A stretch of 64,000 nucleotides of DNA from Anthopleura xanthogrammica (lineage: Eukaryota > Cnidaria > Anthozoa > Actiniaria > Actiniidae). The notes under the pieces were generated by a model, which saw nothing but the letters and a program-made list of their open reading frames with translations, made no database searches and had not been told where the DNA came from. The DNA lies in NCBI GenBank assembly GCA_964019055.1, contig OZ025210.1:3291047-3355046 (forward strand), in the 5' to 3' direction. Below are positions 10,205 through 21,589 of the stretch, piece by piece; positions within the stretch are counted from its first letter, which is position 1, and each line of letters begins with the position of its first letter. A program made the position numbers and the translations under genes.

Positions 10205-11283
10205 ACGCTGATAGATGACGAGTCAACAAAGAAAAAGGCACAGTTTGCATTAAGTGCTACGCAACAGGGAATCCAAGCCGTTCGAAGTGGAGATGCACAA
10301 GTTATGATGGTCACTACTTTGAGGGTGACCAAGGAAGGAGTGGACACGCTGATCGATGACGAGTCAACGAAGAAAAAAGCACAGTTTGCATTAAGTACTA
10401 CGCAACAGGGAATCCAAGCCGTTCAAAGTGGAGATGCACAAGTCATCATGGATACTACTTTGAAGGTAACCAAGGAAGGAGTGGACACGCTGATCAATGA
10501 CGAGTCAACAAAGAAAAAAGCACAGTTTGCAATTGGTGCTACGCAACAGGGAATTCTAGCCGTTCAAAGTGGAGATGCACAAGTCATCATGGATACTACT
10601 TTGAAGGTAACCAAGGAAGGAGTGGACACGCTGATAGATGACGAGTCAACAAAGAAAAAGGCACAGTTTGCATTAAGTGCTACGCAACAGGGAATCCAAG
10701 CCGTTCGAAGTGGAGATGCATAAGTCATCATGGATACTACTTTGAAGGTGACCAAGGAAGGAGTGGACACGCTGATCGATGACGAGTCAACAAAGAAAAA
10801 GGCACAGTTTGCATTAAGGCACAGTTTGCATTAAGTGCTACGCAACAGGGAATCCAAGCCGTTCGAAGTGGAGATGCACAAGTCATGATGGGCACTACTT
10901 TGAAGGTGACCAAGGAAGGAGTGGACACGCTGATCGATGACGAGTCAACGAAGAAAAAAGCACAGTTTGCAATTGGTGCTACGCAACAGGGAATCCAAGC
11001 CGTTCAAAGTGGAGATGCACAAGTCATCATGGATACTACTTTGAAGGTAACCAAGGAAGGAGTGGACACGCTGATAGATGACGAGTCAACAAAGAAAAAA
11101 GCACAGTTTGCAATTGGTGCTACGCAACAGGGAATCCAAGCCGTTCAAAGTGGAGATGCACAAGTCATCATGGATACTACTTTGAAGGTAACCAAGGAAG
11201 GAGTAGACACGCTGCTCGATGACGAGTCAACAAAGAAAAAAGCACAGTTTGCATTAAGTGCTACGCAACAGAGAATCCAAGCT
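10205..11283 (+). repeat. 141-bp (47-codon) in-frame tandem repeat array, eight units
   Basis: Unit starts (ACGCTGAT or similar) lie at 10205, 10346, 10487, 10628, 10769, 10927, 11068 and 11209, a period of 141 bp. Each unit encodes 47 residues, including LIDDESTKKKAQFA, ATQQGIQAVRSGDAQV and TLKVTKEGVDT. Many differences between units are silent (ATA/ATC, ACA/ACG, AAG/AAA), which suggests past coding constraint. The open frame is broken near 10721 by a TAA, and a 17-bp duplication around 10800-10835 shifts it, making the present array two ORFs (10160-10723 and 10885-11304). I do not recognise the family. The last unit runs into LINE sequence at 11283. Confidence 0.85.
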
Positions 11284-12082
11284 TCGAGGGCTTCGTTCTC
11301 CTAACAAAAGAAAATCGATATTGATATGGTTGAACAATAAGAAAGCGGATATTATTTTTCTGCAAGAAACATATAGCACTTCTGAAATTGAAAATATTTG
11401 GAAAACGCAATGGAAGGGTAAAGTATTTTATTCCCACGGTGCAACACATAGCAGAGGTACAATGATTCTAATTAGAGATGGTTTAGAGTTTGAGCTCATG
11501 AATATCGACACTGACACTAATGGCCGGTATATCTTTCTTGAGGCCATGGTACAAGGTTGCCTGCTTCTGTCTGTTAATATCTATGCTCCCAATACACTTA
11601 ATCAACAAGACCATTCCTTTTCTCTGCTCTCAAACAAAATGGAAGAATATGACTTTCGACCCGAGAGGAATATAATCATGGGAGGTGATTTTAATTTTTA
11701 CTTTGATGTTGACATGGACTGCTGTGGAGGTAACCCCCAATTAAAAAGCATTTCCATTGAAAAAGTAAAAGACGTTATGTTGAAATGTGACCTAATAGAT
11801 ATTTGGAGAATCCGACATCCTAACACACGCCGTTTTACTTGGAGGCAAAAGACTCCTCTCATTCAAAGGAGACTGGATTTCTGGCTTATAAGTGATAGCC
11901 TCCAAGAGGACATTGATGTTGTTAATATAATTCCCTCTCTTAAATCAGACCATTCTGCTATCATTCTTAAGGTTGTCAGAATTGACACAAGCCTGACTGA
12001 GGACCCGAACTACTGCAATCTTTTGTCAACTCTAAAAATGAATGCTTTAAGAATGGTAAAACCCCTGGAAATGACGGGTTGA
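11283..12082 (+). pseudogene. LINE ORF2 endonuclease domain (decayed)
   Basis: The frame contains the APE-type motifs IIFLQETY, RGTMILIRD, VNIYAPN, IMGGDFNF, RRLDFWLIS and LKSDHSAI in the expected order. The metal-binding E of QETY, the GDFN aspartate and the terminal SDH are all present, so the catalytic core reads as intact. In the family this domain nicks target DNA for target-primed reverse transcription. The N-terminal strand is missing at the truncated end. The frame ends soon after SDHSAI with a frameshift, after which the RT frame begins (GKTPGNDGLSAEFYKCFW). Confidence 0.9.
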
Positions 12083-12089
12083 GTGCAGA

Positions 12090-13720
12090 ATTTTATAAAT
12101 GTTTCTGGCCAATACTAGGAGAATTAGCAGTAAATAGTTTGAATGAAGCCTACGAGAAAGGAGAACTTTCCACCTCACAAAAACAAGCCATTATAAAGCT
12201 AATAGAGAAAAAAGATAAAGATAAAACCTTTTTTAAAAATTGGAGACCAATATCATAGATGAATGTCGATGTGAAAATTGCCCGGGGGGGGGGGGGGGGG
12301 GTACTACCACCCCAACTTGGGTGGGGGTGTACCGCCAGGTCCTCAAAACCCTGACCCTATCCCAGACCTAGAATTTTGATTTCATATACCCTACCCCAGA
12401 CTAAACCTACATTTTGTTAACATGCAAAAAACGGTTATTCAATAGATTTCAATAACTATTTGGCAATTGTTTAATTGAATTTAAATCGTTTTTTTTTGTG
12501 CCGGCAGAAAACGTAGCCTACCAGGCTAAAACAACTAAAACATAACCCTATCCCAGAAAAAATGTCAAAAAGATACCCTATCCCAGACAAAAACCTTACC
12601 CTTCCCCAGACAAATTGTAAAAAAAATGATACCCTACCCCAGACCTAAAAGCCAAAAAACCATACCCTATCGGGCGGCACATACCCGTATAGCAAATATA
12701 GGGGAGTACCCCCCCCCCCCCGGGGAAAATTGCAACGAAAGCACTCGCTAAACGACTAGAGTCTGTTCTTCCATATGTTATTCACAGAGACCAGAATGCT
12801 TATGTAAAAGGCAGACTCATTCATGATAGTGTAAGATTAATAGACGACCTCATGTTTTATACTAAAGAGTATAATCTATCGGGATTAATGCTGGCAATTG
12901 ATTTCGAAAAAGCCTTTGATACTCTAGGTTGGTGTTTTTTGAGAAAATCGCTTAAAGCATTCAATTTTGGAGATTCTTTTATTAATTGGGTAAACACTAT
13001 GTATATTTAACACCCAAAGCTGTGTTTTAAACAATGGATACGCAACAAGATTTTTCGAAATTCAGAGGGGAGTTAGACAGGGTGACCCCCTGTCACCCTA
13101 TCTATTTATCATCGCCCTTGAATTATTAGCAATTAACATTAGAGGTGACCTCAATGTACGAGGTTTTTGTATTGACGATCGACAAATCAAACTCAACTTA
13201 TTTGCAGATGATTTAACGTCTTTTTTAGCAGATAATAAAGATTCATATGATAGGTTAATGGAAATATTGCTTTGCTTTGGAAAGTGTTCCGGCCTTAAAA
13301 TAAACAAAAGTAAACTAGAAGCACTTCATCTGGGCGGAGAGTCCTCCCAAAAAATGGACATTGATATAGAGCAATTAGATCAACCCATAAAAATTCTAGG
13401 AATTCACTTTACTTGTGACAGAAATAAAGCACTACAACTTAATTTGAAATCGATTCTTAGATCTTTAAAAAAATTCTTAATCTCTGGAAGTGGAGAAACT
13501 TAACGATACTTGGAAATATCCAAATTGTCAAAAGTTTCGCTCTTTCCAAGTTTCTGTACGAGCATCGCTAGTCCCTAATTCAAAGGAAATAATAAAAGAA
13601 GCAAATAGCATAATTTTTGATTTCATCTGGAATGGAAAAGATAAAGTCAAAAGAAGAGCCTTAATTAGAGATTATCAGGAAGGAGGTTTAAAAGTGCTAG
13701 ATTTGGAATGTTTAAATAAC
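12090..13720 (+). pseudogene. LINE reverse transcriptase region, interrupted
   Basis: Before the insertion the sequence reads TPGNDGLSAEFYKCFW and NWRPIS. After it come RDQNAYVKGRLIHDS, motif A AIDFEKAFD (about 12895-12920) and motif C LFADDL (about 13200-13216), followed by GLKINKSKLE and LGIHF. A stop lies after NTMYI near 13010 and further frameshifts follow. The 13490-13720 frame (SFQVSVRASLVPNSKEI, FIWNGKDKVKRR) is typical post-RT sequence. This is not functional as it stands. Confidence 0.88.
12282..12725. mobile_element. Poly-G-ended MITE with 8-bp TSD, copy 2 (inside LINE)
   Basis: This begins CCGGGGGG...GGTACT and ends AGTACCCCCC...CGGGG. It is flanked by direct repeats AAAATTGC (12274-12281 and 12726-12733). 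Deleting it and one repeat brings the LINE RT frame together (NVDVKIA continuing to TKALAKRLESVLPYV). The interior is rich in CCCTAYCCCAGAC repeats and has no ORF. It is the same family as 2810-3098 by its ends, though the interiors differ. Confidence 0.85.
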
Positions 13721-13726
13721 AGGCAC

Positions 13727-13857
13727 CGCGGAGCTGGGGGGGCTGCAGCCCCCCCCCCCCCCCCCCCCCCACACACTTTTTTCCTTTTTCCATACTAGTC
13801 TCTTACATTTTCCAAATTCAGCCCCCCACTTTAGTGTGCTCCGCGGTCCCTGTTTAA
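13727..13857. mobile_element. Small MITE with CCGCGGAGC ends (inside LINE)
   Basis: The left end AACAGGCACCGCGGAGC and right end GCTCCGCGGTCCCTGTT are inverted repeats with one mismatch. They enclose about 95 bp with a long C-run. Ends like CAGGGACCGCGGAGC recall hAT elements (inference). No clean target duplication is visible. It interrupts the post-RT part of the LINE. Confidence 0.7.
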
Positions 13858-14254
13858 TGCACAGAAAATATAATTTTTCAAAAGATACTCCTTAGTTGAA
13901 GAAGCAGAAGATAGACCTTCATGGATGTCAATATTAGATAGTTTCCTGGAACCAGTTGGAGGGTCCTACTTACTAAGATGTAATTATGAGCTTGATTCTC
14001 TACCTCTAAAAGTATCGCCCTTTTACAGGGAATGTCTATCCTTGTGGTCAACTTTGGTTTTTGCCCACACAAAAGAAGAGACCATACACGAACTTTTAAA
14101 TCAAAGCCGATGTATGGAATAATAAGGTTACAAAGATTAACAACATGTCGTGCTGTTTCTCCGATTACACGTGTATTGGAATTCATAGAGTTGGAGATAT
14201 GTTAAATGGCAAGGGGAGCTTTCTGCGATGGGATGAATTAAAGGCCAAAGGTTT

Positions 14255-14842
14255 AAGGTGGCTTCCTATGATATTTTTCAGACCATACCTTTCATTTTCA
14301 TTTGGCTTATTCATAGTCTCAACTTATACCTATATACTTGATTTTTGGACCAGTTATAGGGCTAAGATGAAATTTTAAAATGATGTTAAGAGAATTAACT
14401 TTTAGTGTATTAGGAAGGGTTTGTTTTGGAGTATTTTAATAGTAATTCGGTTTTTCTGAGTATCTCTCGGGCCGCCGTAACTTTCAATGTGCGAAAATCA
14501 CGGCTTTAGAATATTTCAGCGAATTACTTGAAATCTAACAGATTGATTTTCTTTAAAATAGTTGGAATCGTTTTGCAATAGCTTGAAGTTGATGATATCG
14601 TTTGCCGCTTGTCTAGGTCTCATCGAGGTTTAGAGTTATTCGATAAAAACCAATTTGAACAATATTTGTTTATCGTTGCCAAGGTAACGTCAATCAAGAT
14701 GAAATTAACATCATTTTAAAATTTCATCTTAGCTCTATAACTGGTCCAAAAATCAAGTATATAGGTATAAGTTAAGACTATGAATAAGCCAAATGAAAAT
14801 GAAAGGTATGGTCTGAAAAATACTATAGGAAGCCACCTTAAT
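14255..14842. mobile_element. Foldback element with ~140-bp inverted repeats and TTAA flanks
   Basis: The ends GGTGGCTTCCTATGATATTT and AAATACTATAGGAAGCCACC are inverted. Complementarity runs about 140 bp inward to AAATTTTAAAATGATGTTAA. TTAA borders both sides, a target duplication typical of piggyBac or Kolobok elements (inference). The roughly 310-bp interior has no transposase. It split the LINE between ELKAKGL and the AIPREWRKRI region. Confidence 0.8.
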
Positions 14843-15045
14843 GAATGACAATTATTTAGTGTGTTTTTTTTTTTTGATAAATGCAATTCCTCGTGAATGG
14901 CGAAAGAGGATAACACAACTAGGGAATGACATAAGCATGGTAGCTTTCAACTCCTGCAACAATTCAAAAATTCTCGTAAATTCAGTAGAAACTGATGTAG
15001 CAAAGGTCACTTGATGTATATAGAGAGTTTGCGTCTAAACTTTAT

Positions 15046-15513
15046 GTGGTGCCCACAGCCCAAGAGAGGTACAATGAAATATTTTCAAACTCTTCTCTCG
15101 AATGGGAAAAAATATATGCTTTACCCTTCCAAGCCGCATTAGAGACTCGAACTAGGGAATTTCAATTCAAAATTCTTAATAGGATTATGTACACGAATGT
15201 TCAGTTGAAGAAGTTCGGGTACTGTGAATCAGTATCGTGTACATTTGGTTGTGGGGAAGACGAAACGTTTGAACGTTTATTATGTAATTGCCGATACACG
15301 CAACAGTTTTGGTTAGAAGTCATAAAATGGCTAGAGAGATATGATATAAGAATAGACCTTTCGGAATCTACAAGTATCATTTTCGGCTTGTATAATATAG
15401 ACAATGACCTTCTCCTAGTTAATCAACTGATACTCCTAGGAAAAAGAAGCATATTTTATTGCAAAATGAAAAAAACTTACGCCAAATATAGAGATTTTCA
15501 AATCTATAGTTAA
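15046..15513 (+). pseudogene. LINE ORF2 C-terminal region
   Basis: The frame holds FQFKILNRIMYTNVQLKKFG, then a cysteine-bearing segment (CTFGCGEDETFERLLCNC) and QQFWLEVIKWL, the usual C-terminal region of L1-like ORF2 (the domain often annotated zf-RVT). It ends around IIFGLYNI and the frame is then lost. The 3' tail after 15600 is not distinct and no poly(A) was seen. Confidence 0.8.
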
Positions 15514-15721
15514 ATACACTAAAAGAATAGAAGAACAGATAGCCCAAAGCAGTAACAAACTTCCTTTACACTTAAAAAAGTGCGAGAAAATTAGCCAGGC
15601 TTTCAATTGTTGATTAAGAGCATAAAATCAAATATGATTTATAACTGATTATTCATATATTCTCCTCAGTTTTCGTTCTTTATCCCATTTATATAGATAT
15701 TTACCTATATAAACCCCCTTG

Positions 15722-15985
15722 CCCTCATGTTCCATTCTTTCAGTATCTGGACCCCCTTTAACCCCATGTTCCATTCATTGAGTATTTGAACTCCCTTTGA
15801 CCTCATGTCCCATTCATTGAGTATCTGGACCCCCTTTGACCTCATGTTCCATTCATTGAGTATCTGGACCCCCTTTGACCTCATGCTCCATTCATTGAGT
15901 ATTTGAAATCCCTTTTGACCTCATGTCCCATTCATTGAGTATTTGAACTCCCTTTGACCTCATGTTCCATTCATTCAGTAGGCTT
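15722..15985. repeat. 39-bp tandem repeat, about seven copies
   Basis: Units of the type CATGTTCCATTCATTGAGTA plus TCTGGACCCCCTTTGACCT recur every 39 bp (CATGTT at 15726 and 15765, for example). This lies just downstream of the LINE end. It has no coding value. Confidence 0.85.
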
Positions 15986-16689
15986 AAATCTCCTAAATTT
16001 TTGCTAACATCCACTAATTAAAAATCTCAGTCTTCAACCCATGGTTTTTACTTCATTCTAGTCAACGATATTTTCAAACCTAAGCCCCTGCTTCCTCTGC
16101 GGTCCTTATCACTATGTAAGAACAAGGATGAAATGCAAAAATAGAAAGTTAGGAAATTCAATGCAAAAAAAAACCGATTAAATTCAAACCGCCCATCGAG
16201 CACTCAGTCATTATCTATAAATGTAGGCTGATAACAGATGTATTGTATGACTCATTTCTATTGGACAATAACTTCGCTCGGGATGATTACTATTTAATTT
16301 TATCCAGTATCGTGCTGGAACCAAATACCACCTGAATATACTTGGTATTTTTTTCGTACATCATTACTATTAAAATTACTAGGACACTTGAGAAGTTCTC
16401 ATCTGTTTTATTATAAATATTTTTTGGTCTTTTTAAATAAATTTATTTGTCGGTCTTTGAGATTGAAACGCTAAATTTGAAGATAACTTATATTTATTTT
16501 TCCGTTTTAATTTATATGTTAATCATTTTTTCCCTATATGAAATTTTACTGTTTAGTTTCAGAATTAAAAATTTTCTTTGATGTTGCATAATGCTTAATA
16601 TTTTTTTCAAATTTTCGTTTACTTTTAATATTGAAAATTCTATTAAATTTCAATCAATAAAAACACAGCAAAAGGAGCTAGTAATAATA

Positions 16690-17010
16690 ACAGGCTTTTC
16701 AGTGTTCTTTTCAACTCAACGAAGTACTATACGAGAATAACTTTGGCCCTAATTTTCGGGAGGAAATTCTACTGAAATGTCAAATTTAATTTTAATAATT
16801 ACAGGCTTTTCAGTGTTCTTTTCAACTCAACGAAGTACTATACGAGAATAACTTTGGCCCTAATTTTCGGGAGGAAATTCTACTGATATGTCAAATTTAA
16901 TTTTAATAATTACAGGCTTTTCAGTGTTCTATTCAACTCAACAAAGTACTATAAGAAAATGACTTTGGCCCTAATTTTGGGGAGAAAATTTTACTGAAAT
17001 GTCAACTCAT
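16690..17010. repeat. 111-bp tandem repeat, three copies
   Basis: CAGGCTTTTCAGTGTTC starts at 16691, 16802 and 16913. The first two copies are nearly identical and the third is more divergent. The intergenic stretch 15986-16690 before it is AT-rich with nothing recognised. Confidence 0.9.
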
Positions 17011-17230
17011 AATTTCTTGCTCTTAAAGAACCTTTTCAAGATTATCTTGGAAGCGAAATTCTTATTCTCTTGAAACAAATAAATAATCAAATGTCAGAAC
17101 TAAATGGATCCGAATCCTGATAGTAATTGTAAAATCCATCCCATATGGCATCCATCCAGTATATAATTGCGCTTTGAATCTCGTTACGTAATCTTTATTT
17201 CTTTGTTCTTCGTCTGGGTATTCGAGCATT

Positions 17231-18163
17231 CTAACTTGCCATAGATAACTTGAATGGACAAATACAATTGAAAATACTTTTGAAAGCCTGTCTGTATTCC
17301 GTTAACCTGGCTGCATACACCCACGGGTTGCAAGCAGATGAAGCGAACGAAACAAGCGCTCCCCAAAACCAAGCGCGAATGATTCGAAGTTTCAAGCAAT
17401 TGTCTCGGGTTATCAACTGTATAGCGGTGATAACCATGCTTGGAAAAGCAAACAGCAAATACAGTCCTATCACGATGCCAATCGTGTAAGCCGCTTTTCG
17501 GTTTTTACGCGCATTTCGAGTAGTATCCGATGCTTCTCTAGTGCTGATAGAGTTTTCAACCGCTTCGATTTGTCGTCTCTGTCGCCTTGCCTCCTTAAAG
17601 ATGAAATAGTAGGAATACGTGATGATAGTGAACGGAATGGTATAGCAAATAACAGCAACTACCGTCCACAGATAAGGCAACAACAGAGGGTTCGTAACAG
17701 CAAACCTCACAGCACTGAACCCGAACGAAAAAACCCAGACCAACACAATCGAAATTACGCATCTTTTCGTAGTCATTAGATGTAAATATCGAAAGACTGA
17801 AGTTACGGCAAGATAGCGGTCGTAGCTGACAAACGCAAGACTGTAGGTTGTGGTGAATAACGTCTGCATGCTCATGAACTCCGTGAACGTTGTCAGAAAG
17901 TGGCTGTTTTCCCAAATGTTCAATACACTTTTAGTGACCCACAAGGGGCTTATGATCAATCCTACCGATAAGTCAGCTACTGCCAAACTAGCAATGAAAT
18001 AGTTAGATGTTGAGTGTAGAGATTGAGTCTGGAATATCGCTATAAGAACGAACAAATTCCCACCAACAGACAACAACCCTGAAATGGTGTGGAGAATGGC
18101 TAGGATAATGGACGTTGGGTAACTCAGCTCCCCTGAACAAATTGTCGTTAGATTGGGATGCAT
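17231..18163 (-). CDS. Class A (rhodopsin-like) G-protein-coupled receptor, intronless
   Basis: A complete 310-residue single exon with seven hydrophobic segments. Hallmarks are GGNLFVL (N1.50, about residue 36), LAVADLSVG (D2.50, about 66), SYDRYLAV (DRY, about 114-116), a TM6 with proline but no CWxP tryptophan (LFAFPSMV), and CNPWVYAAR (NPxxY-type, about 286-290). The N-terminus has a possible N-glycosylation site (NLT) and the cytoplasmic tail is short. The general shape resembles the amine/adenosine/melatonin-type receptors that are numerous in cnidarians; the ligand cannot be named. The usual TM3 cysteine (3.25) is a threonine and ECL2 (TNPLLLPYLW) also lacks cysteine, so the conserved disulphide is absent. 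Confidence 0.93.
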   Translation of the reverse strand: MHPNLTTICSGELSYPTSIILAILHTISGLLSVGGNLFVLIAIFQTQSLHSTSNYFIASLAVADLSVGLIISPLWVTKSVLNIWENSHFLTTFTEFMSMQTLFTTTYSLAFVSYDRYLAVTSVFRYLHLMTTKRCVISIVLVWVFSFGFSAVRFAVTNPLLLPYLWTVVAVICYTIPFTIITYSYYFIFKEARRQRRQIEAVENSISTREASDTTRNARKNRKAAYTIGIVIGLYLLFAFPSMVITAIQLITRDNCLKLRIIRAWFWGALVSFASSACNPWVYAARLTEYRQAFKSIFNCICPFKLSMAS

Positions 18164-20198
18164 TGCTGCTCAGGTGCGTTTCTGACCTTGAAAGCTCCCT
18201 GGCCTTAGAGCTCGAAGATAGCTTTCGATCGCGGAGATTTCTGATTCTGATTTCAGTTATCTTAGTAAACTTGAACCAACAGCGGCCGAAGACAAAGTTG
18301 CTCAAAGATGTACAACGGATGGACTTACAGTGACACAGCTGGCGTGGGAGCCAGGATCGATTTTTTGTATTCAAACGTTCGCAATTATAACCTTGCTTTT
18401 TGTAGCTGTTTTACTTCGGTGGAGTTCCAATTTCTCGTGGAATAGTTAGAACTTGATCCTTGATTTGGCTGAGTTGCTAAAATGTTCCAGTATTGTCTTA
18501 TCGACAAGTGTATTGTGGCGAACTTCAGTTTTAAAGAAACATGTTTCAAAGGAAAAAAAGAGAAAAGAATTTGACCTTCAACGTGCGCCAAGTAGAGCCT
18601 TTGCAACTGAAAAGTCTTTCGACGTTAACATCTAACGGAAATCATACTCATTACCATCTTCTAATTAACCAACCAAGTCTAGGCATTTCGATTGGTCTTG
18701 ATAAATATTAGTCACATTTATCACACAATAAGCTGTTTATATGAGTCTCTACTTATTTCTACCCATCTATACATTCTTTAATTTCCTAATACATCCCATT
18801 AATCACTTAACAGATGAAAAATTTCAGCACGAACAAAAATGTCATTGTTTTTTGTATCATCATTACCATGACTACCACCTTCATCATCACCACTTACCAC
18901 GAATTATCCAATATCATTTTCTTCACTAATGTTTGTCTTTAAGATAGAGCGCGAAAACAATATTTAGTCTAGTATTTCATTTTTTACGTTAATTCAATAA
19001 ATTATCCATCACAACACTCGAACAATTTAGCTTTGCGCTTTGTAAAAAAATCGCATTTCCTTGTATTTGGTCAATGTATTTGTTTTGGGATTTCAAATCA
19101 GTGTTGTTCTTTCATGATACCTAGGACATATATTCATCTCTGTTGGAGCGTTAGAAGGATAAATTTGAAAAAGTAATTTCCTTTATTTAAATGACCTGCG
19201 TCAGAGAACTAATCACGCGAGCTCCCCCATTGAGAGGTTCCATAAATTGGTCTCCGTTTCTCCGCCCATAAAAATGTATTATCAGAAGAGTTTAGAACTG
19301 GGTTTTTTAGTTTAAAAAAGGACATCTTATAAAAAGAAAACACACGAACAAACGGTCAGATTTGTTTCTCATAAAAATGTATTCTTTAAAGGACTTTAAA
19401 GGACGAATGGTGTCCGAGGTAGTTGCTAGGCAACATACTCCTAAGCAAGTAAATTTTTGGTAATGAAATGAAGCCCTTCATTATAATGTTATCCGGAAAT
19501 GCAATAAATTTTCAATATTCTAGAAGAGTATTTTTTTCGGACGTCTTGTAGGGAGGTCCACGACTGTGCTTACATAATCTGTTTCTAGTTTTTGTTAAAC
19601 AAAATATTATGAGCTGCAACAATTAATGTCTAAAAAATCCTTTCTATTTTAGAATGAAAAAAAGGCTCGTTTTGTTGCTGTAGACTCAGTGTTGAAGAAA
19701 CTGAAAGAGCATTTATCCTGAAATCACGCGCGCGCGAGTATTGCTGAAATTATCAGGTGTCGAGTTGGCTGTGAACGGACGATTAAGAAGAAAAAAAAAT
19801 CTATCTAAGTACTTAAGAAAATAATTATTCCGATAAATATTCCTTCTTTGTATCCAAAATATAATTTTAAACTCCATTGTTTTGTGAATTTACCGACTTT
19901 TGTCACTACTGTGTTGTTTGAACACATGGGACGTGAGAAGGACAAAACAGGAATATTCTGGATCGCCATCCCACGCGTATTATCAAATAAGTAATGATTG
20001 CACCTGACTTGTACTTGTTTTTTATTGACTTCTTAGTATTTCTATGAGCGAAACGCCGTTATGTAGTGTCATTGAGTTTGAATCACTTCACGAAATAAAA
20101 AGATCTCTTCTTTTTACTGGACAACAAACGAGTGAGGAGTGAATCATATAGTTTTAGCCTAGAGCAGTCATTGAGCATGCTGGCTACCTATCTCGTTT
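18164..20198. other. Spacer upstream of the GPCR
   Basis: This probably contains the GPCR promoter, but no clear element was identified. No other gene, RNA or recognisable transposon is seen. Confidence 0.4.
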
Positions 20199-20415
20199 TA
20201 CAGTGAGGACACTCGAACCATGAACACTTGATATTTTTATTTTTTTTATTTTATGAACTTTCTACTGCTTCAAACTTTCTGAAAATGAAGCGCTGAACTC
20301 AAATAATCTTATTGTTCAAAATAAATTCTATTTCCAATCGATTCACACAAGGGATAAAGGAGAAAAAAGTATGAAAAAATCTCAAAGTGTTCACGGTTCG
20401 AGTGTCCTCACTGTA
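20199..20415. mobile_element. Tc1-like foldback MITE with CAGT ends and TA flanks
   Basis: TA followed by CAGTGAGGACACTCGAACCA opens the element, and the complement GGTTCGAGTGTCCTCACTG followed by TA closes it. The inverted repeats are over 30 bp with one or two mismatches. CAGT ends plus a TA duplication fit Tc1/mariner (family knowledge). The 150-bp interior is AT-rich and noncoding. Confidence 0.85.
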
Positions 20416-20838
20416 ATCACTTTCGAAACATCCGCACATGTACCGTGAATGCGCTTACGGACTTGAAAAACTCTCGTACCATCGACTATAGTTTTTCCTT
20501 CCTCATATTAGTCGACTTCTCGTTTTTCTTCTGTCATATATCTCAGCGATAACGCCCGGTTTCCGGACACTTTAAACTAGAACTGCATATGATAAATACC
20601 TAAGTACATCTAATCATTTAAGACCTTTTCAAATTCGAGGGGTTTTCTCCAAGTTCTCTGCTGAACAGTGAGGTGCAACATTGCCGCTTACAACATTATA
20701 ATCACAAGACTATTTCAGCTGCCAAAACGTAAAATTAACATTAACAAAATGAAATGTAGGTGTTTAAATTTTAATGTTTTAGTGTGATATCTGTGTATCT
20801 GCACCTGTCCTGTCAAAAACAATTTATTGGAAAATTGC

Positions 20839-20950
20839 GGAAAAGTAAAAACAAAAACCGAAAAGTCAAAAACAAAAACCGAAAAGTCAAAAACAAAAAA
20901 CGGAAAGTCAAAAACAAAAACCGAAAAGTCAAAAACAAAAACAAAAACCT
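20839..20950. repeat. 21-bp A-rich repeat, about five copies
   Basis: AAAACCGAAAAGTCAAAAAC-type units repeat head to tail, with one variant unit (ACGGAAAGTC). Because 21 is divisible by three, short open frames arise on both strands. There is no evidence that they are genes. Confidence 0.85.
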
Positions 20951-21589
20951 TTGGTGGCCCTCCTGGGCTTCCGTAGTGATGTTTGTTTGGCTTTGCAATC
21001 ATTTTGGGCTTAATTTAGCACAGTTAGCGTGTGGAAAAATTACTTAATTTCCGTGCACGCGTTCATGTATACATGGCAAATGCAATAAACACAATGTCAA
21101 CACTAATACTTTATTTGACCTTCGTTTTTTCACATAATTAAGCAAGCGTTTTGTAAAAACTCTGTCACCAAGGCAACGTCGATTTTTATGGTGAACTCTC
21201 AGTGCTAGACAGCAAGCTCTTGGCACTCATACAGTGCATTTTCCGATACAAACTCTAATGCCATAATCAATTTTAAATTCGATGTAATTTTTCCAATATC
21301 CTACAGTTTGATCTCAGGAAACTTTACCTACTTTCTAATATCGAAGTGTTCTTTCTATTTCTGGTGTTCATTTTGACGCAGTTGCTTTGTTTCATAGAGG
21401 AGTAGGGTCACATGACTTATTGGTGAAAATTGCTATCCGAGTCAAACCCAAAGGAGCTGATTTTAAAGAGGATTTTTATCAATTTTATGTCAGAAATAGA
21501 GGAATTTAATTTTAGTGACTGGTTAGAAACCTTGAGTGTACTCTGAAATGAGCTACTTGATTTGTGTTAGTTTGCCCATTTTCGTCTGA

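Larger units (their letters stand above)
11283..15600 (+). mobile_element. 5'-truncated, decayed L1/Tx1-like LINE
   Basis: Remnants of one LINE ORF2 lie in order on the plus strand: AP endonuclease (11283-12060), reverse transcriptase (12070-13500), post-RT region (13500-14250 and 14850-15060) and C-terminal region (15046-15513). The 5' end begins abruptly inside the 47-codon array, without the start of the endonuclease or an ORF1. The linker between endonuclease and RT is shorter than usual, implying an internal deletion. The frame shifts repeatedly. The element is interrupted at 12282-12725, 13727-13857 and 14255-14842 by other elements. Confidence 0.9.

Noticed and set aside
10160..11304. 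CRISPR-like array
   Set aside because: Units are contiguous 141-bp coding-like repeats without spacers, in a eukaryotic genome.
20715..21002. Phe/Val/Asp-rich repeat ORF
   Set aside because: It is produced by the 21-bp A-rich tandem repeat; there is no conservation or splice context.
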